A DNA stretch of 64,000 nt from Lutibacter profundi (GCF_001543325.1 NZ_CP013355.1:2572001-2636000), one strand, 5' to 3'; positions 42,491 to 54,797 are shown, counted from the first letter of the stretch. Numbers and translations are program-made. Notes: generated by a model from the sequence alone, not told the origin.

Positions 42491-45481
42491 TTAGTTCTTT
42501 TTGTTTAATTTTTTTACAGAATCATACAATATTGGAGAGGCAATAAAAAGAGATGAATATGTACCAACAATAATACCTATAATTAATGCGAACATAAATC
42601 CTTTTATAGAATCTCCTCCAAATAAGAATATGGCAAATAACACTACCAATGTTGTTAATGAGGTATTTATTGTTCTTCCTAATGTTGTACTTAAGGCTTT
42701 GTCAATTACTTTTGAAAATTTCCAAGTAGTGTGAGTATTTGCAAATTCACGAATTCTATCAAAAACAATAACGGTATCATTAATTGAGTACCCTAAAACA
42801 GTTAAAATAGCGGCAATAAAAGATTGTCCAATTTCCATGTCAAAAGGTAAAATCTTGTTAAATATAGAGAAAATTCCAATTACAATTAATACATCATGGA
42901 ACAATGCTGCAACAGCACCTAGGCTGTATTGCCACTTTCTAAATCTAAATAGGATGTATAAGAATATAACTAATAAGGAACCTAGAATAGCCCAGCCCGC
43001 AGCAGTTTTAATATCATCAGCAATTGTTGGTTCTACTTTAATAGAACTTAAAATACCAGTTGTTTTTACACCACCATAACCTGGCTTAAATGCCTCTAAT
43101 GTTACATCTGCTGGAATGTACTTTTTTAATCCTTTATACAACAAACTTTGTACTTCATTATCAACATGATTTCCTTCTTCATCTATTTTATATTTCGTAG
43201 TAATTTTTAATTGGTTTGAGGCTCCGTATGTTTTTACTTCTGGTGCACTTCCAAAAACATCTTTCAAACTTTCAGAGACATCTGTTGCACTCATAGGCTT
43301 TTCAAACTTTACAACATAAGATCTACCTCCAACAAAATCAACACCATAATTTAACCCTTTTGTAAATAACGAACTTAACCCTATAATGATAAAAATACTT
43401 GAAATTATATACGCAATTTTACGTTTTTTCAAGAATTCAACATCAATATTTGTAAACCAATTTTTAGTAATATTTGTATTGAAGGTGAATTTTTTTCCTT
43501 TTGCAGCGTACCAATCAATTAATAGTCTAGTAATAAATACGGCTGAAAATAGTGAAGTTGCAATACCAACCATTAATGTATATGCAAAACCTTTAACAGG
43601 GCCGGTACCAAATACGTATAGAATAATACCCGTAAGCATTGTTGTTATATTTGCATCAACAATTGCAGACAATGCACCTTTAAAGCTAAACCCGTATGAT
43701 ATAGCTGCTTTAAGTGCTTTTCCTTTATTTAATTCTTCTTTAATTCTTTCAAAAATAATTACGTTTGCATCAACAGACATACCTATTGTTAAAATAATAC
43801 CTGCAATACCTGGTAAGGTTAATACAGCACCAAATGCTGTTAAAATACCAAAAATGAATAAAAGGTTGGTTGCTAAAGCAATATCGGCAATTGCACCTGC
43901 TTTACCATAGTAGAAAATCATCCAAAGTAAAATTAATAATAGAGCCAATCCAAAAGAACTCATACTACTATCAATTGCTTTTTGCCCCAGTGATGGCCCA
44001 ACAATTGCTTTTTGTATAATATGTGCAGCAGCTGGTAATTTACCAGCTTTTAAAACATTTGCAATGTCTTGTGCTTCACTAACAGTCATGCTTCCACCAG
44101 AAATGGAAGTTCTACCTGTTGTAATTGGTGTATTAACTCTTGGAGCAGTATAAACGTAATCATCTAATACAACGGCTACAAATTTACCAACATTCTCGGT
44201 AGTCATTTTACCCCATTGTTTTGAGCCAATTGCATTCATTGTCATACTAACTTCGGGCTTTCCTGTTTGCCCGTATTCCTGACTAGCATCATCAATTACA
44301 TCACCTTCAATAGGGGCAACATCTTCTCGGTTAGATTTTATACCATATAATGAGATTCTATCTACATTTTCATTTGTTGTAAAATCGGTCGAAGCAAAAG
44401 GTTTTGCATCCCAAAGAAATTTAATATATTTCATTTCATTAGGCAATTGAGCTCTAACACTTTTCATTGCTAAATAAGCATTTACCTTGGCAGTATCTGA
44501 TACTTTAGCATTTCCTATAACTGATGATATTTGATCCTCGGATTGAGGAATGCTAGGTGTAAATACAGAAAATAAATTAGCTGTTTTTTTGGTGGCTAAA
44601 GAATCAGACACCTCTCCTAATAAGTCTTCTAAATTATCATTTTTAACTAAAGTGGTATCTGCTTTTGTTTGCTCTTTTAAAAAGTTCTCAATAACATTGT
44701 TTGCTGCAAAAAAGAAATTAGCAGTTTCTTGGTTTGAATAAACTTCCCAAAATTGTAATTCAGCAGTGCTTTGTAGTAATCTTTCAACTCGATCAATATC
44801 TTTAGCTCCAGGTAATTCTATTAAAATACGACCAGAATTCCCAATACGTTGAATATTTGGTTGTGTAACACCAAATTTATCTATACGACTACGTAAAACT
44901 TCAAAGGCGGTATTTATTGAACCAGTAACTTCATCTTCAATAATTGGTTTTACTTCTTCATCAGTAAGTTTAAAATTAATTTTTTCGCGTAATGATTTAT
45001 TTCCAAAAATACTTGGATCACTTAATTTAACAGTACCGTTACTTGCTTTTTCAAATTCATTATAAAATAAATCTAAAAAAGTTTTATCACTATTTTTTTG
45101 GGCTTCTGTAGCTTTAGCTAAAGCTTCATTAAACACAGGGTTTTTAGAATTGTTAGATAAGCCAATTAAAATATCTTTAACAGATACTTGTAATATGGCA
45201 TTAATACCTCCTTTAAGGTCTAAACCTAAATTTAATTCCTTATTTTTGATATCATTATAGGTAAATTTTGCAAAACCTAAATCAATAATTGGTTTATTTG
45301 CTATAGAATCTAAATAGTATCCCTCTAATTTCGCTATTTCCTTACCATCATTAGATTTAGATTCAGCATATGTTTTTGCTTTGTCTTCAACGCCATTTGT
45401 AAACCAAGTGAATGATAATTGATATAAACTCACTAATCCGAATAGAATAGCAAATAACTTTATAAGTCCTTTGTTTTGCAT
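42491..45481 (-). CDS. secDF: SecDF, fused protein-export membrane protein
   Basis: A proton-driven accessory to SecYEG, with SecD and SecF in one 996-residue chain as is common in Bacteroidetes. The SecD part has TM1 (about 7-22), a large periplasmic domain beginning with LGLDLKGGINAILQV, and the five-helix block (about 510-660; GMSVDANVIIFERIKEE). The SecF part begins at about 685 (GLNYGVDFVGGRSYVVKF) and ends with its own helix block (LGYSINDTVIVFDRIRE). Its promoter is well defined, and a terminator follows. Confidence 0.96.
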   Translation of the reverse strand: MQNKGLIKLFAILFGLVSLYQLSFTWFTNGVEDKAKTYAESKSNDGKEIAKLEGYYLDSIANKPIIDLGFAKFTYNDIKNKELNLGLDLKGGINAILQVSVKDILIGLSNNSKNPVFNEALAKATEAQKNSDKTFLDLFYNEFEKASNGTVKLSDPSIFGNKSLREKINFKLTDEEVKPIIEDEVTGSINTAFEVLRSRIDKFGVTQPNIQRIGNSGRILIELPGAKDIDRVERLLQSTAELQFWEVYSNQETANFFFAANNVIENFLKEQTKADTTLVKNDNLEDLLGEVSDSLATKKTANLFSVFTPSIPQSEDQISSVIGNAKVSDTAKVNAYLAMKSVRAQLPNEMKYIKFLWDAKPFASTDFTTNENVDRISLYGIKSNREDVAPIEGDVIDDASQEYGQTGKPEVSMTMNAIGSKQWGKMTTENVGKFVAVVLDDYVYTAPRVNTPITTGRTSISGGSMTVSEAQDIANVLKAGKLPAAAHIIQKAIVGPSLGQKAIDSSMSSFGLALLLILLWMIFYYGKAGAIADIALATNLLFIFGILTAFGAVLTLPGIAGIILTIGMSVDANVIIFERIKEELNKGKALKAAISYGFSFKGALSAIVDANITTMLTGIILYVFGTGPVKGFAYTLMVGIATSLFSAVFITRLLIDWYAAKGKKFTFNTNITKNWFTNIDVEFLKKRKIAYIISSIFIIIGLSSLFTKGLNYGVDFVGGRSYVVKFEKPMSATDVSESLKDVFGSAPEVKTYGASNQLKITTKYKIDEEGNHVDNEVQSLLYKGLKKYIPADVTLEAFKPGYGGVKTTGILSSIKVEPTIADDIKTAAGWAILGSLLVIFLYILFRFRKWQYSLGAVAALFHDVLIVIGIFSIFNKILPFDMEIGQSFIAAILTVLGYSINDTVIVFDRIREFANTHTTWKFSKVIDKALSTTLGRTINTSLTTLVVLFAIFLFGGDSIKGFMFALIIGIIVGTYSSLFIASPILYDSVKKLNKKN

Positions 45482-45520
45482 CTTAATTTTTTTTATAATA
45501 ATTCATTTGTAATAAACGTG

Positions 45521-45551
45521 CAAATATATAATTTCAAACAGGAACTAACAA
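45521..45551 (-). promoter_or_regulatory. secDF promoter
   Basis: Minus strand: TTG (45551-45549), a 20-base spacer, TATATTTG (45528-45521). Predicted leader of about 36 bases. It is divergent from the fhs promoter about 70 bases away. Confidence 0.6.
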
Positions 45552-45621
45552 TTCTTTTTTTGTTTTTATACTTATAAATTAATACATGGTCAATTATTTA
45601 AATTCTGAAGTATGAATTTTA

Positions 45622-45629
45622 TATATTTG
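45622..45629 (+). promoter_or_regulatory. fhs -7 element
   Basis: TATATTTG, 20 bases before the ATG. No well-placed -33 TTG. Confidence 0.45.
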
Positions 45630-45649
45630 TATCCTAAATTTTTTTAAAA

Positions 45650-47326
45650 ATGAAACATTTATCTGATATAGAAATAGCACAAGGAAAAGAGCTTATACAT
45701 ATTAAAGAAATAGGGGCGAAATTAGGAATTAAAGAAGATGATTTAGAGTTGTATGGAAAATACAAAGCTAAGCTACCTTTACATTTAATTGATGAAGAAA
45801 AAATTAAACTAAATAATTTAGTTTTAGTTACAGCAATTACTCCAACGCCAGCAGGAGAGGGAAAAACAACAGTTTCTATAGGGTTAACAGAAGGGTTAAA
45901 CAAAATAGGAAAACAAGCAACAGCGGTCTTGAGAGAGCCGTCATTAGGGCCTGTTTTTGGAATTAAAGGAGGTGCAGCTGGAGGTGGGTATTCTCAAGTA
46001 GTTCCAATGGAAGACATTAACTTACATTTTACAGGTGATTTTAATGCAATTGAAAAAGCAAATAATTTACTTTCAGCTTTAATTGATAATAATTTACAAA
46101 GTAAGTGTTGTAATTTTAATTTAGATCCTAGAGCAATTTTTTGGAAACGTGTTATTGATATGAATGATAGGTCTTTGCGTAAAATAACTATTGGCTTAGG
46201 AGGTACCGCAAATGGTATTCCTAGAGAAGATGGTTTTAATATTACACCTGCTTCTGAAGTGATGGCTATTTTGTGTATGGCTACTAATTTTAAAGACTTA
46301 AAAGAGCGTTTGGGAGATATTTTTGTGGGATTTACATTTGATAAAAAACCAATTTTTGCACGTGATTTAAAAGCGGAAAACGCAATGGCAATTTTATTAA
46401 AAGATGCTATAAAACCTAATTTAGTACAAACTTTAGAAGAAAACCCAGCAATTATTCACGGAGGTCCATTTGCAAATATAGCTCAAGGAACGAATACAAT
46501 TATTGCTACTAAAATGGGATTGTCATTATCTAATTACGTAATTACTGAAGCAGGTTTTGGAGCTGATTTAGGAGCTGAGAAATTTTTAAATATTAAATGT
46601 GTGGCTGCAGATTTAAATCCAAAAGCAGTAGTTTTAGTTGCTACAATTAGAGCTTTGCGCCATCATGGAGGAGCAAAAAAAGAAGAGTTAAACAACCCTA
46701 ATATAGATTTTGTTAAAGCAGGTTTCTGTAACTTAGAAAAGCATATAGAAAATATTAGAAAATTTAATATAGAGCCTGTTGTAGCCATCAACACTTTTAT
46801 AACTGATTCGCATAATGAAATTGAATTTATAATTGAGAAATGTGAAGAGTTAAATGTACAAGCAGTTGTTTCTAAAGGTTGGGAAAAAGGAGGTAATGGA
46901 ACTAAAAAATTAGCTCAAGCCGTTGTAAATGTTGTTGAAGCAACAACAACTCAATTTAAACCAATTTATAACTGGAATTCTCCAGTAAAAGAAAAAATAG
47001 AAAAAATAGCCAAGGAAATTTATGGGGCAGATGCTGTAGATTTTGATAAAAAAGCAAAATTAAATTTAAAACGAATTGACCGGTTAGGATTTAATGATTT
47101 TGCAATTTGTATGGCTAAAACACAAAAATCTTTTTCAGATAATGAATTTTTGGTAGGAAGGCCAAAAGATTTTGTTGTGACGGTTCGTGAAATTGAAATT
47201 GCTGCTGGAGCTAGATTTATTATCCCAATATTAGGACAAATGATGCGTATGCCAGGATTGCCAGGTGTACCTGCTTCTGAAGGAATGACAATAGATGATG
47301 ATGGTGTAATTTCTGGATTGTCTTAA
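45650..47326 (+). CDS. fhs: Formate-tetrahydrofolate ligase
   Basis: Makes 10-formyl-THF from formate, THF and ATP for one-carbon metabolism. The 558-residue protein has the ATP-binding loop TPTPAGEGKTTVSIGL (about 65), REPSLGPVFGIKGGAAGGGYSQV, and the conserved LRHHGGAKKEE and GARFIIPILGQMMRMPGLP blocks. Full length for the family. It converges with mdh across a strong bidirectional terminator. Confidence 0.97.
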   Translation: MKHLSDIEIAQGKELIHIKEIGAKLGIKEDDLELYGKYKAKLPLHLIDEEKIKLNNLVLVTAITPTPAGEGKTTVSIGLTEGLNKIGKQATAVLREPSLGPVFGIKGGAAGGGYSQVVPMEDINLHFTGDFNAIEKANNLLSALIDNNLQSKCCNFNLDPRAIFWKRVIDMNDRSLRKITIGLGGTANGIPREDGFNITPASEVMAILCMATNFKDLKERLGDIFVGFTFDKKPIFARDLKAENAMAILLKDAIKPNLVQTLEENPAIIHGGPFANIAQGTNTIIATKMGLSLSNYVITEAGFGADLGAEKFLNIKCVAADLNPKAVVLVATIRALRHHGGAKKEELNNPNIDFVKAGFCNLEKHIENIRKFNIEPVVAINTFITDSHNEIEFIIEKCEELNVQAVVSKGWEKGGNGTKKLAQAVVNVVEATTTQFKPIYNWNSPVKEKIEKIAKEIYGADAVDFDKKAKLNLKRIDRLGFNDFAICMAKTQKSFSDNEFLVGRPKDFVVTVREIEIAAGARFIIPILGQMMRMPGLPGVPASEGMTIDDDGVISGLS

Positions 47327-47333
47327 AAATAGG

Positions 47334-47384
47334 AACATCAATTTAAAAAGCCTTGCTTTAAACAAGGCTTTTTAAATTGATGTT
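47334..47384. terminator. Bidirectional terminator between fhs and mdh
   Basis: A perfect 22-bp stem (arms 47334-47355 and 47363-47384) with loop CTTTAAA. It holds GCCTTG/CAAGGC at the tip and A/T-rich runs on both sides. It starts 7 bases after fhs and ends 8 bases before the mdh stop. Confidence 0.85.
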
Positions 47385-47392
47385 TAAATATG

Positions 47393-48316
47393 TTAACCTA
47401 ATAGGCCATTTGTTTTTTTAACGGCTGCAGCACTTTCTTGTAATTTTGCTTTTTCAGCATCGGTTAATTCAAGTTCTACAATTTTTTCAATACCATTTCT
47501 ACCTAAAATACAAGGAACACCTATTGAAATGTCATTTAACCCATATTCACCTTCTAGTAAGGCAGAGCAAGGGAACATTTTTTTAGAGTCTAAAGCAATA
47601 GCTTTAACTAATTCAGAAACAGCAGCTCCTGGAGCGTACCAAGCACTTGTTCCTAACATTTTTGTTAAAGTAGCTCCACCAACTTTAGTGTCTGCAGCAA
47701 CCTGTTCTAATCTTTCTTCAGATAAAAATATAGAAACAGGTAAGCTATTTCTAACAGCAAAGCGAGTTAAAGGAATCATACCAGTATCGCTATGACCTCC
47801 AATTACCATTCCATTAACGTCAGATGCTGGACATTCTAAGGCTTCAGCTAAACGGTATTTAAAACGAGCACTGTCAAGTGCGCCTCCCATTCCAATAATT
47901 CTGTTTTTAGGAATCCCTAAAGATTTATGAGCTAAGTAAGCCATAGTGTCCATAGGGTTGCTTACTACTATAATAATAACATTTGGAGAGTGTTTAATTA
48001 AACTTTCAGCAACAGATTTTACAATACCTGCATTTATACCAATCAATTCTTCACGTGTCATTCCTGGTTTTCTTGGAATACCACTGGTTATAACAGCAAT
48101 ATCACTATTTGCTGTTTTAGAATAATCATTTGTTGAGCCAGTTATTTTAGTGTCAAAACCCATTAAAGATGCTGTTTGCATAAGGTCCATTGCTTTACCT
48201 TCAGCATAATTTTCTTTAATGTCAATGATTACTACTTCTGACGCGAAATTTTTTACGGCAATGTACTGTGCGCAACTTGCACCAACAGCACCTGCACCTA
48301 CTACTGTAACTTTCAT
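47393..48316 (-). CDS. mdh: Malate dehydrogenase (LDH-like type)
   Basis: NAD-dependent malate/oxaloacetate interconversion in the TCA cycle, 307 residues. It has the Rossmann motif VGAGAVGASCAQ at the N-terminus, the substrate loop GIPRKPGMTREE (Arg pair), VSNPMD, and the catalytic His in GGHSDTGMIPL. I start at MKVTVVGAG rather than the longer reading from 48355, because the -7 element TAATTTTG (48360-48353) lies across that upstream start. Confidence 0.96.
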   Translation of the reverse strand: MKVTVVGAGAVGASCAQYIAVKNFASEVVIIDIKENYAEGKAMDLMQTASLMGFDTKITGSTNDYSKTANSDIAVITSGIPRKPGMTREELIGINAGIVKSVAESLIKHSPNVIIIVVSNPMDTMAYLAHKSLGIPKNRIIGMGGALDSARFKYRLAEALECPASDVNGMVIGGHSDTGMIPLTRFAVRNSLPVSIFLSEERLEQVAADTKVGGATLTKMLGTSAWYAPGAAVSELVKAIALDSKKMFPCSALLEGEYGLNDISIGVPCILGRNGIEKIVELELTDAEKAKLQESAAAVKKTNGLLG

Positions 48317-48395
48317 TATATTGTGTTGTTTATTTATAAATAATGTTAGTTTCAAAATTACAAATTTTTAAATCAAAAAGGTGTAATATTTATAA

Positions 48396-48423
48396 CAAAA
48401 AAAGGATTGTTGAAAACAATCCT
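48396..48423 (-). terminator. Terminator after the DUF6588 gene
   Basis: AGGATTGTT and AACAATCCT form a perfect 9-bp stem with a three-base loop. On the minus strand it is followed by seven Ts. Confidence 0.8.
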
Positions 48424-48446
48424 AAGATATAGTATATTTAATTTTT

Positions 48447-49460
48447 TTATCTAAAACTAAAAGCAATTCCAGCAGTAACGGTATTGTATTCTTTAATAGT
48501 ATAATCTCCATAAAATTTAAAGAATCCTAAATTTAATCTCGCACCTAAAGTCCCACGAACTCCATTAGCATTGAAATCCATATTTATAGGATCTGTTACA
48601 GAATCTGTAACAGTGATATTCGTATTTTCCAATGTATACTCTAATTGGTAGGTTCCTTTTATTTTTAAGGTTGAAGTACCTTTATCGTATCCAACACCTC
48701 CATAAAGTGTTATTATTGGAAAATCTAATGATGCAATTGCTTGTACAGTATAGGTGCTTAAATTAAAACTAGCTTCTTGATTATTTCCAGCAAGCGTGCT
48801 AACATTTTGTAAATTATAGGTAGATGACATAGTTGTGTACCCTGCAAATAAGGCTACGTTTAATGGGAGTTTATCTAAAAGTCCTAAATATTGCATTAAA
48901 TTATGTTTAATACCAACACCAAACATATTCCCTTCAACGTCAGTTGTATTGATTGAAGGTAAAAATCGAATACTTACGTCTGTACTAAAAGGCATTCCAA
49001 TACTTGCTTGAATAACTGGTGAGGGTACGGCGTTTAAAGGTAAATCGCCTCCCACACCATCAGGCATATCAAAATCAGCAACTTTATAGCCATTAGCTTC
49101 AGGAATTCGAACACCAATTTTGCTGTTATTATTTGAACCCATAATTGTTTGAATATTACTATCTCCGCTTTCGAGTGTTAAATATTGATAGTCATTTGCA
49201 TTAAAAGAGAATGCTCTAGAAGATTTAGGGACAATTGCAACATTTACATTGAAAGAGATATCAAATCCAAGTTTTTTATGTGTTTTTGCAGTTGAATACC
49301 ATCCGTCATTCAAACTATAGGCCATCCCATTCATTATAGGTGACATATAATTTTGGAATAACAAGGAAGCATCATCACTAGCTAGTAATAGTATATCTAA
49401 ATTTTGAGCCTTAATATTAAGGCTTAAGATAAAAAACAGAAAGAGGCTTAATTTTTTCAT
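48447..49460 (-). CDS. Outer-membrane protein, DUF6588-like
   Basis: A 337-residue exported protein: signal peptide (LSLFLFFILSLNIKAQ), a conserved N-terminal block with FQNYMSPIMNGMAYSLNDGWY (a Bacteroidetes family I associate with DUF6588), then alternating beta strands (MFGVGIKHNLMQYLG; LNVALFAGYTTMSS; PIITLYGGVGYDKG; LGARLNLGFFKFYGDYTIKEYNTVTAGIAFSF) ending in an aromatic residue two from the end. It is probably a barrel of about 10-12 strands. Ligand unknown. Terminators bound it on both sides. Confidence 0.75.
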   Translation of the reverse strand: MKKLSLFLFFILSLNIKAQNLDILLLASDDASLLFQNYMSPIMNGMAYSLNDGWYSTAKTHKKLGFDISFNVNVAIVPKSSRAFSFNANDYQYLTLESGDSNIQTIMGSNNNSKIGVRIPEANGYKVADFDMPDGVGGDLPLNAVPSPVIQASIGMPFSTDVSIRFLPSINTTDVEGNMFGVGIKHNLMQYLGLLDKLPLNVALFAGYTTMSSTYNLQNVSTLAGNNQEASFNLSTYTVQAIASLDFPIITLYGGVGYDKGTSTLKIKGTYQLEYTLENTNITVTDSVTDPINMDFNANGVRGTLGARLNLGFFKFYGDYTIKEYNTVTAGIAFSFR

Positions 49461-49510
49461 AAAAGGGGTTTAAAATTAAGTTAAAGATATAAATATACTG
49501 TTAATAATCA

Positions 49511-49538
49511 AAAAAACCACTTGAAAAAGTGGTTTTTT
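49511..49538 (-). terminator. Terminator after gyrB
   Basis: AAAAAACCACTT pairs perfectly with AAGTGGTTTTTT around GAAA (12 bp). It works on either strand and sits just past the gyrB stop. Confidence 0.85.
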
Positions 49539-49562
49539 TTTAATTATATGTTATACTTATTA

Positions 49563-51521
<1,959 letters not shown>

Positions 51522-51545
51522 CTAATAAATATTAAGACAAATATA

Positions 51546-51822
51546 ACAAAATAGAGGCTTAATTAAAATAGCCTTAAAGTTGTGAGAGCACAAGTTATTA
51601 ACAAGTTGTTTATTTTTAAAAGTCTCTTAGAGGGTCTAAAAAACCTCTTAAAACAAATTTCAGAGATGAATGAATTTGGGAGATATTCAAAAATAAATAA
51701 AGTTGCTTAAAAGGATTTATTTAGTCTGGTTAAAACAATTTATTTATTGCTGTGAAGTTACATTTAATCGAATTAAAAATTAAAAAAGTATATTTAAGCA
51801 CAATAAATAAAAATAAAAAGTT
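51546..51822. other. Gap between gyrB and the M16 protease gene
   Basis: Together with the gyrB leader, about 320 bases separate these divergent genes. I see AT-rich sequence, no reading frame with family signatures, no RNA fold and no clear promoter for the M16 gene; TATATTTA at 51789-51796 is one base off the -7 consensus. Confidence 0.4.
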
Positions 51823-54666
51823 GTGATTAAAAAAATTTTAAGTTTACTATTGTTTGCAATAATTATTTCTTGCAACAGTACCAACCAAACTACAAAAATT
51901 GTAGATGTAAAAAAAGTAGCAGAAAAAGTTGAAAATTTAAACACTAGTTTAATTCCAGATGATCCATCAGTAATTAGAGGAACTTTAAGCAATGGTATAA
52001 AATACTATATTAAAAACAATGGAAAGCCTGAAGATAAAGTAGAATTAAGGTTAGTTGTTAACGCAGGTTCTATACTAGAAGATGATGACCAACAAGGTTT
52101 AGCGCATTTTATGGAGCATATGAATTTCAATGGAACTAAAAACTTTAAGAAAAATGAATTAGTAGACTATCTTCAGAGTATTGGAGTTAAGTTTGGAATG
52201 CATTTAAACGCATATACAAGTTTTGACGAAACGGTATATATATTACCTATTCCAAGTGATGATAAGGATAAATTAGAAAAAGGATTTCAAATTCTTGAAG
52301 ATTGGGCTTTTAATGCTTTATTGACTGATGAAGAGATTAATAAAGAAAGAGGTGTAGTTCTAGAAGAATATAGGACTGGGTTAGGAGCAGAAAAAAGAAT
52401 GATGAAAAACTATTTACCTAAGGTATTATATAATTCTAAGTATGCAAAACGGTTACCAATTGGTAAGAAAGAAATTTTAGAAAATTTTAAACCTGACGTA
52501 TTAAGACGTTTTCATAAAGATTGGTACAGGCCAGATTTGATGGCTGTTATTGCGGTTGGAGATGTTGATGTAACTACTTTAGAAGCTAAAATAAAAGCGC
52601 ATTTTGATAAGCCAAATAAAAATAAAAATCCAAGATACCGTGAAATTTTTGGAGACGAAAATCATAAAGAAACTTTTGTGGCAATAGTGTCTGATAAAGA
52701 AGCTATGTTTAGCCAAGTTGAGTTGATGTATAAAAATCCAAAGATTAAAACAACGGATAACACTATTAAAGGAGCTCAAAAAGAACTGTTAGAAGGGTTA
52801 TTTGCCGAAATGATAAATAGTAGATTGGGAGAACTAAGAAATAATCCAAATCCACCTTTCGTGTATGGTTTTTCCTTTAATGGAGGAACTTATGTGAGAG
52901 GTAGAGAAGCGTATCAATCTATAGCAATGGCAAAAGGGACTGATTTTGTAGCAGCCTTAAAGGCATTGGTTGAAGAGAATGAGAGAGTTAAGCGGTATGG
53001 TTTTCAACAAGAAGAGTTTGAACGAGCAAAAAAAAGTATGTTGGCAAGAATTGAAAAGAGGTATCAAAATAGGGCTAAACAAGAGTCAAAAAGGTTAATA
53101 AACCCAATGATTGATAATTTTTTGGAAGGAGAATCTATGCCTAGTTTAGAATGGACATATAACTTTTTTAATAGTGAGCTTCCAAAAATAAAGCTTAGCG
53201 AGGTGAATGGATTGATAAAAGAATATTTACGAGACGATAATCGTGTTGTAAAACTAACAGGTAAAGAAAAAACAGTAACGGAAAAAGAAGTACTAGACTT
53301 ATTAAACTTTGTAAAAACAGACACTACTATAAAACCTTATGAAGATTCAAAAGTACAAGAGTCTTTATTTACAAGTTTACCTAAGAAAGGAACAATTTTA
53401 AAAGAAGAAAAAAATGAAGAGTATGGTTTTTCTACGTTAACTTTAAGTAACGGGGCAAAAGTAATTTTCAAGAAAACAAACTTTAAAGATGATGAAGTAT
53501 TGTTTAAGACCGAAAGCTACGGAGGAACATCCTTATTGAGCACAAAAGAATATTTAGAAGCGAATTTAGCTTTAAGAGGTTTGTCAGAAGCTGGTATAGC
53601 AGGGCTTAATAAAAATGATTTAAATAAATTTATGACAGGTAAAATTGTAAGGGTAAGACCTTTTATAAGTAAGTTTTTAGAAGGAATGAATGGTTCTTCA
53701 ACTCCTAAAGATTTAGAAACATTGTTTCAGTTAATTCATCTTAATTTCACTCAATTAAATAAAGATAAAGAAGCGTATAATTCGTATGTTTCTAAACAAA
53801 AAGGATTTTTAGGTAATCTACTAGCAAATCCACAGTTTTATTTTCAAGATGCATTCTCTAAATATCAATATGAAGGTTATGACAGATTTACAGGCTTTCC
53901 AACTCCAGAAGCTTATGATAAATCAAACTATAATTTAGCCTATGAAATTTATCAGCAAAAATTTTCGAATGCAGGAGATTTTATTTTCTATTTTGTTGGA
54001 AATTTTGATGTAAATAAACTTAAAAAATACGCAAGTCTATATATTGCAAGTTTACCTTCAACTGAAATAAGAGAAAATTACAAGGATGATGGTTTTTTCC
54101 CAATTACAGGAAATTATAATAAAACATTTTATAGAGGAAACGATCCAAAAAGTATGGTAAATATGATTTATCGTGGTCAAGCAACATACAATAATAAAGA
54201 TGGTTTGGCAATGGATGCTTTAGGAGAGATAATGTCTATCAAATTAGTAGAGAAATTAAGAGAAGAAGCATCAGGAGTTTATTCGCCAAGAGTTAGTTCA
54301 AATTTCAGTGAGTTAAATAATTCATATAGATTAAATATTTCCTTTTCTTGTGGACCTGAAAATGTTGAGAAATTGAAAGCTATTTCAGAACTTGAAATTT
54401 TAAAAATGGTAAATGAAGGGCCAAGTGAAAAAGACTTAAATAAAGCAAAAGAAGCATTTTTGTTATCGAGAAAAGAACAACTAAAAAAGAATAAATTTTG
54501 GTTAGATAATATTTCTAGTGCTAATTTCTTAAAAAAAGATATTAGCGAGTTAAAAGATTATGAGAATCAGGTACATAATTTAACTGTAAAAGATGTGCAA
54601 TTTACAGCTAAAAAGTTTTTAACAAACGGAGTAGTTGTAGGAATTCTAATGCCCGAGAAGAACTAA
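51823..54666 (+). CDS. M16 family zinc protease, two-domain lipoprotein
   Basis: An exported pitrilysin-type protease of 947 residues. It starts at GTG with a lipoprotein signal (LLLFAIIISC). The first M16 domain has the inverted zinc motif HFMEH (about 95-99) with the distal Glu in GVVLEEYR (about 180). The second, inactive M16 half (about 550-940) lacks HxxEH. It forms the closed chamber typical of PqqL-like proteins that degrade short peptides in the periplasm. A terminator follows. Confidence 0.9.
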   Translation: MIKKILSLLLFAIIISCNSTNQTTKIVDVKKVAEKVENLNTSLIPDDPSVIRGTLSNGIKYYIKNNGKPEDKVELRLVVNAGSILEDDDQQGLAHFMEHMNFNGTKNFKKNELVDYLQSIGVKFGMHLNAYTSFDETVYILPIPSDDKDKLEKGFQILEDWAFNALLTDEEINKERGVVLEEYRTGLGAEKRMMKNYLPKVLYNSKYAKRLPIGKKEILENFKPDVLRRFHKDWYRPDLMAVIAVGDVDVTTLEAKIKAHFDKPNKNKNPRYREIFGDENHKETFVAIVSDKEAMFSQVELMYKNPKIKTTDNTIKGAQKELLEGLFAEMINSRLGELRNNPNPPFVYGFSFNGGTYVRGREAYQSIAMAKGTDFVAALKALVEENERVKRYGFQQEEFERAKKSMLARIEKRYQNRAKQESKRLINPMIDNFLEGESMPSLEWTYNFFNSELPKIKLSEVNGLIKEYLRDDNRVVKLTGKEKTVTEKEVLDLLNFVKTDTTIKPYEDSKVQESLFTSLPKKGTILKEEKNEEYGFSTLTLSNGAKVIFKKTNFKDDEVLFKTESYGGTSLLSTKEYLEANLALRGLSEAGIAGLNKNDLNKFMTGKIVRVRPFISKFLEGMNGSSTPKDLETLFQLIHLNFTQLNKDKEAYNSYVSKQKGFLGNLLANPQFYFQDAFSKYQYEGYDRFTGFPTPEAYDKSNYNLAYEIYQQKFSNAGDFIFYFVGNFDVNKLKKYASLYIASLPSTEIRENYKDDGFFPITGNYNKTFYRGNDPKSMVNMIYRGQATYNNKDGLAMDALGEIMSIKLVEKLREEASGVYSPRVSSNFSELNNSYRLNISFSCGPENVEKLKAISELEILKMVNEGPSEKDLNKAKEAFLLSRKEQLKKNKFWLDNISSANFLKKDISELKDYENQVHNLTVKDVQFTAKKFLTNGVVVGILMPEKN

Positions 54667-54693
54667 AAAATTAAAAATATTATTTTAACGATG

Positions 54694-54745
54694 TTGCCTA
54701 AAAGTTGTAATTTATCTAAAATAATACTTTTAGGCAATATTTTTA
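54694..54745 (+). terminator. Terminator after the M16 gene
   Basis: TTGCCTAAAAGT and ACTTTTAGGCAA form a perfect 12-bp stem around a 20-base loop. TATTTTT follows. Confidence 0.65.
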
Positions 54746-54786
54746 AATGGTGTACTATTTTATTTCTTAAATTAAGTGTAAAATAT

Positions 54787-54794
54787 TACTTTTG
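54787..54794 (+). promoter_or_regulatory. -7 element abutting the guaA start
   Basis: TACTTTTG ends three bases before ATG 54798. With the element centred at -7, transcription begins at the A of the start codon or within a base of it: a leaderless mRNA. It also covers the alternative TTG start at 54792. Confidence 0.5.
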
Positions 54795-54797
54795 CGA

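Noticed and set aside
43386-43910. 174-codon frame antisense to secDF
   Set aside because: Mirror of a membrane-protein coding strand; low-complexity hydrophobic sequence with no family signature.
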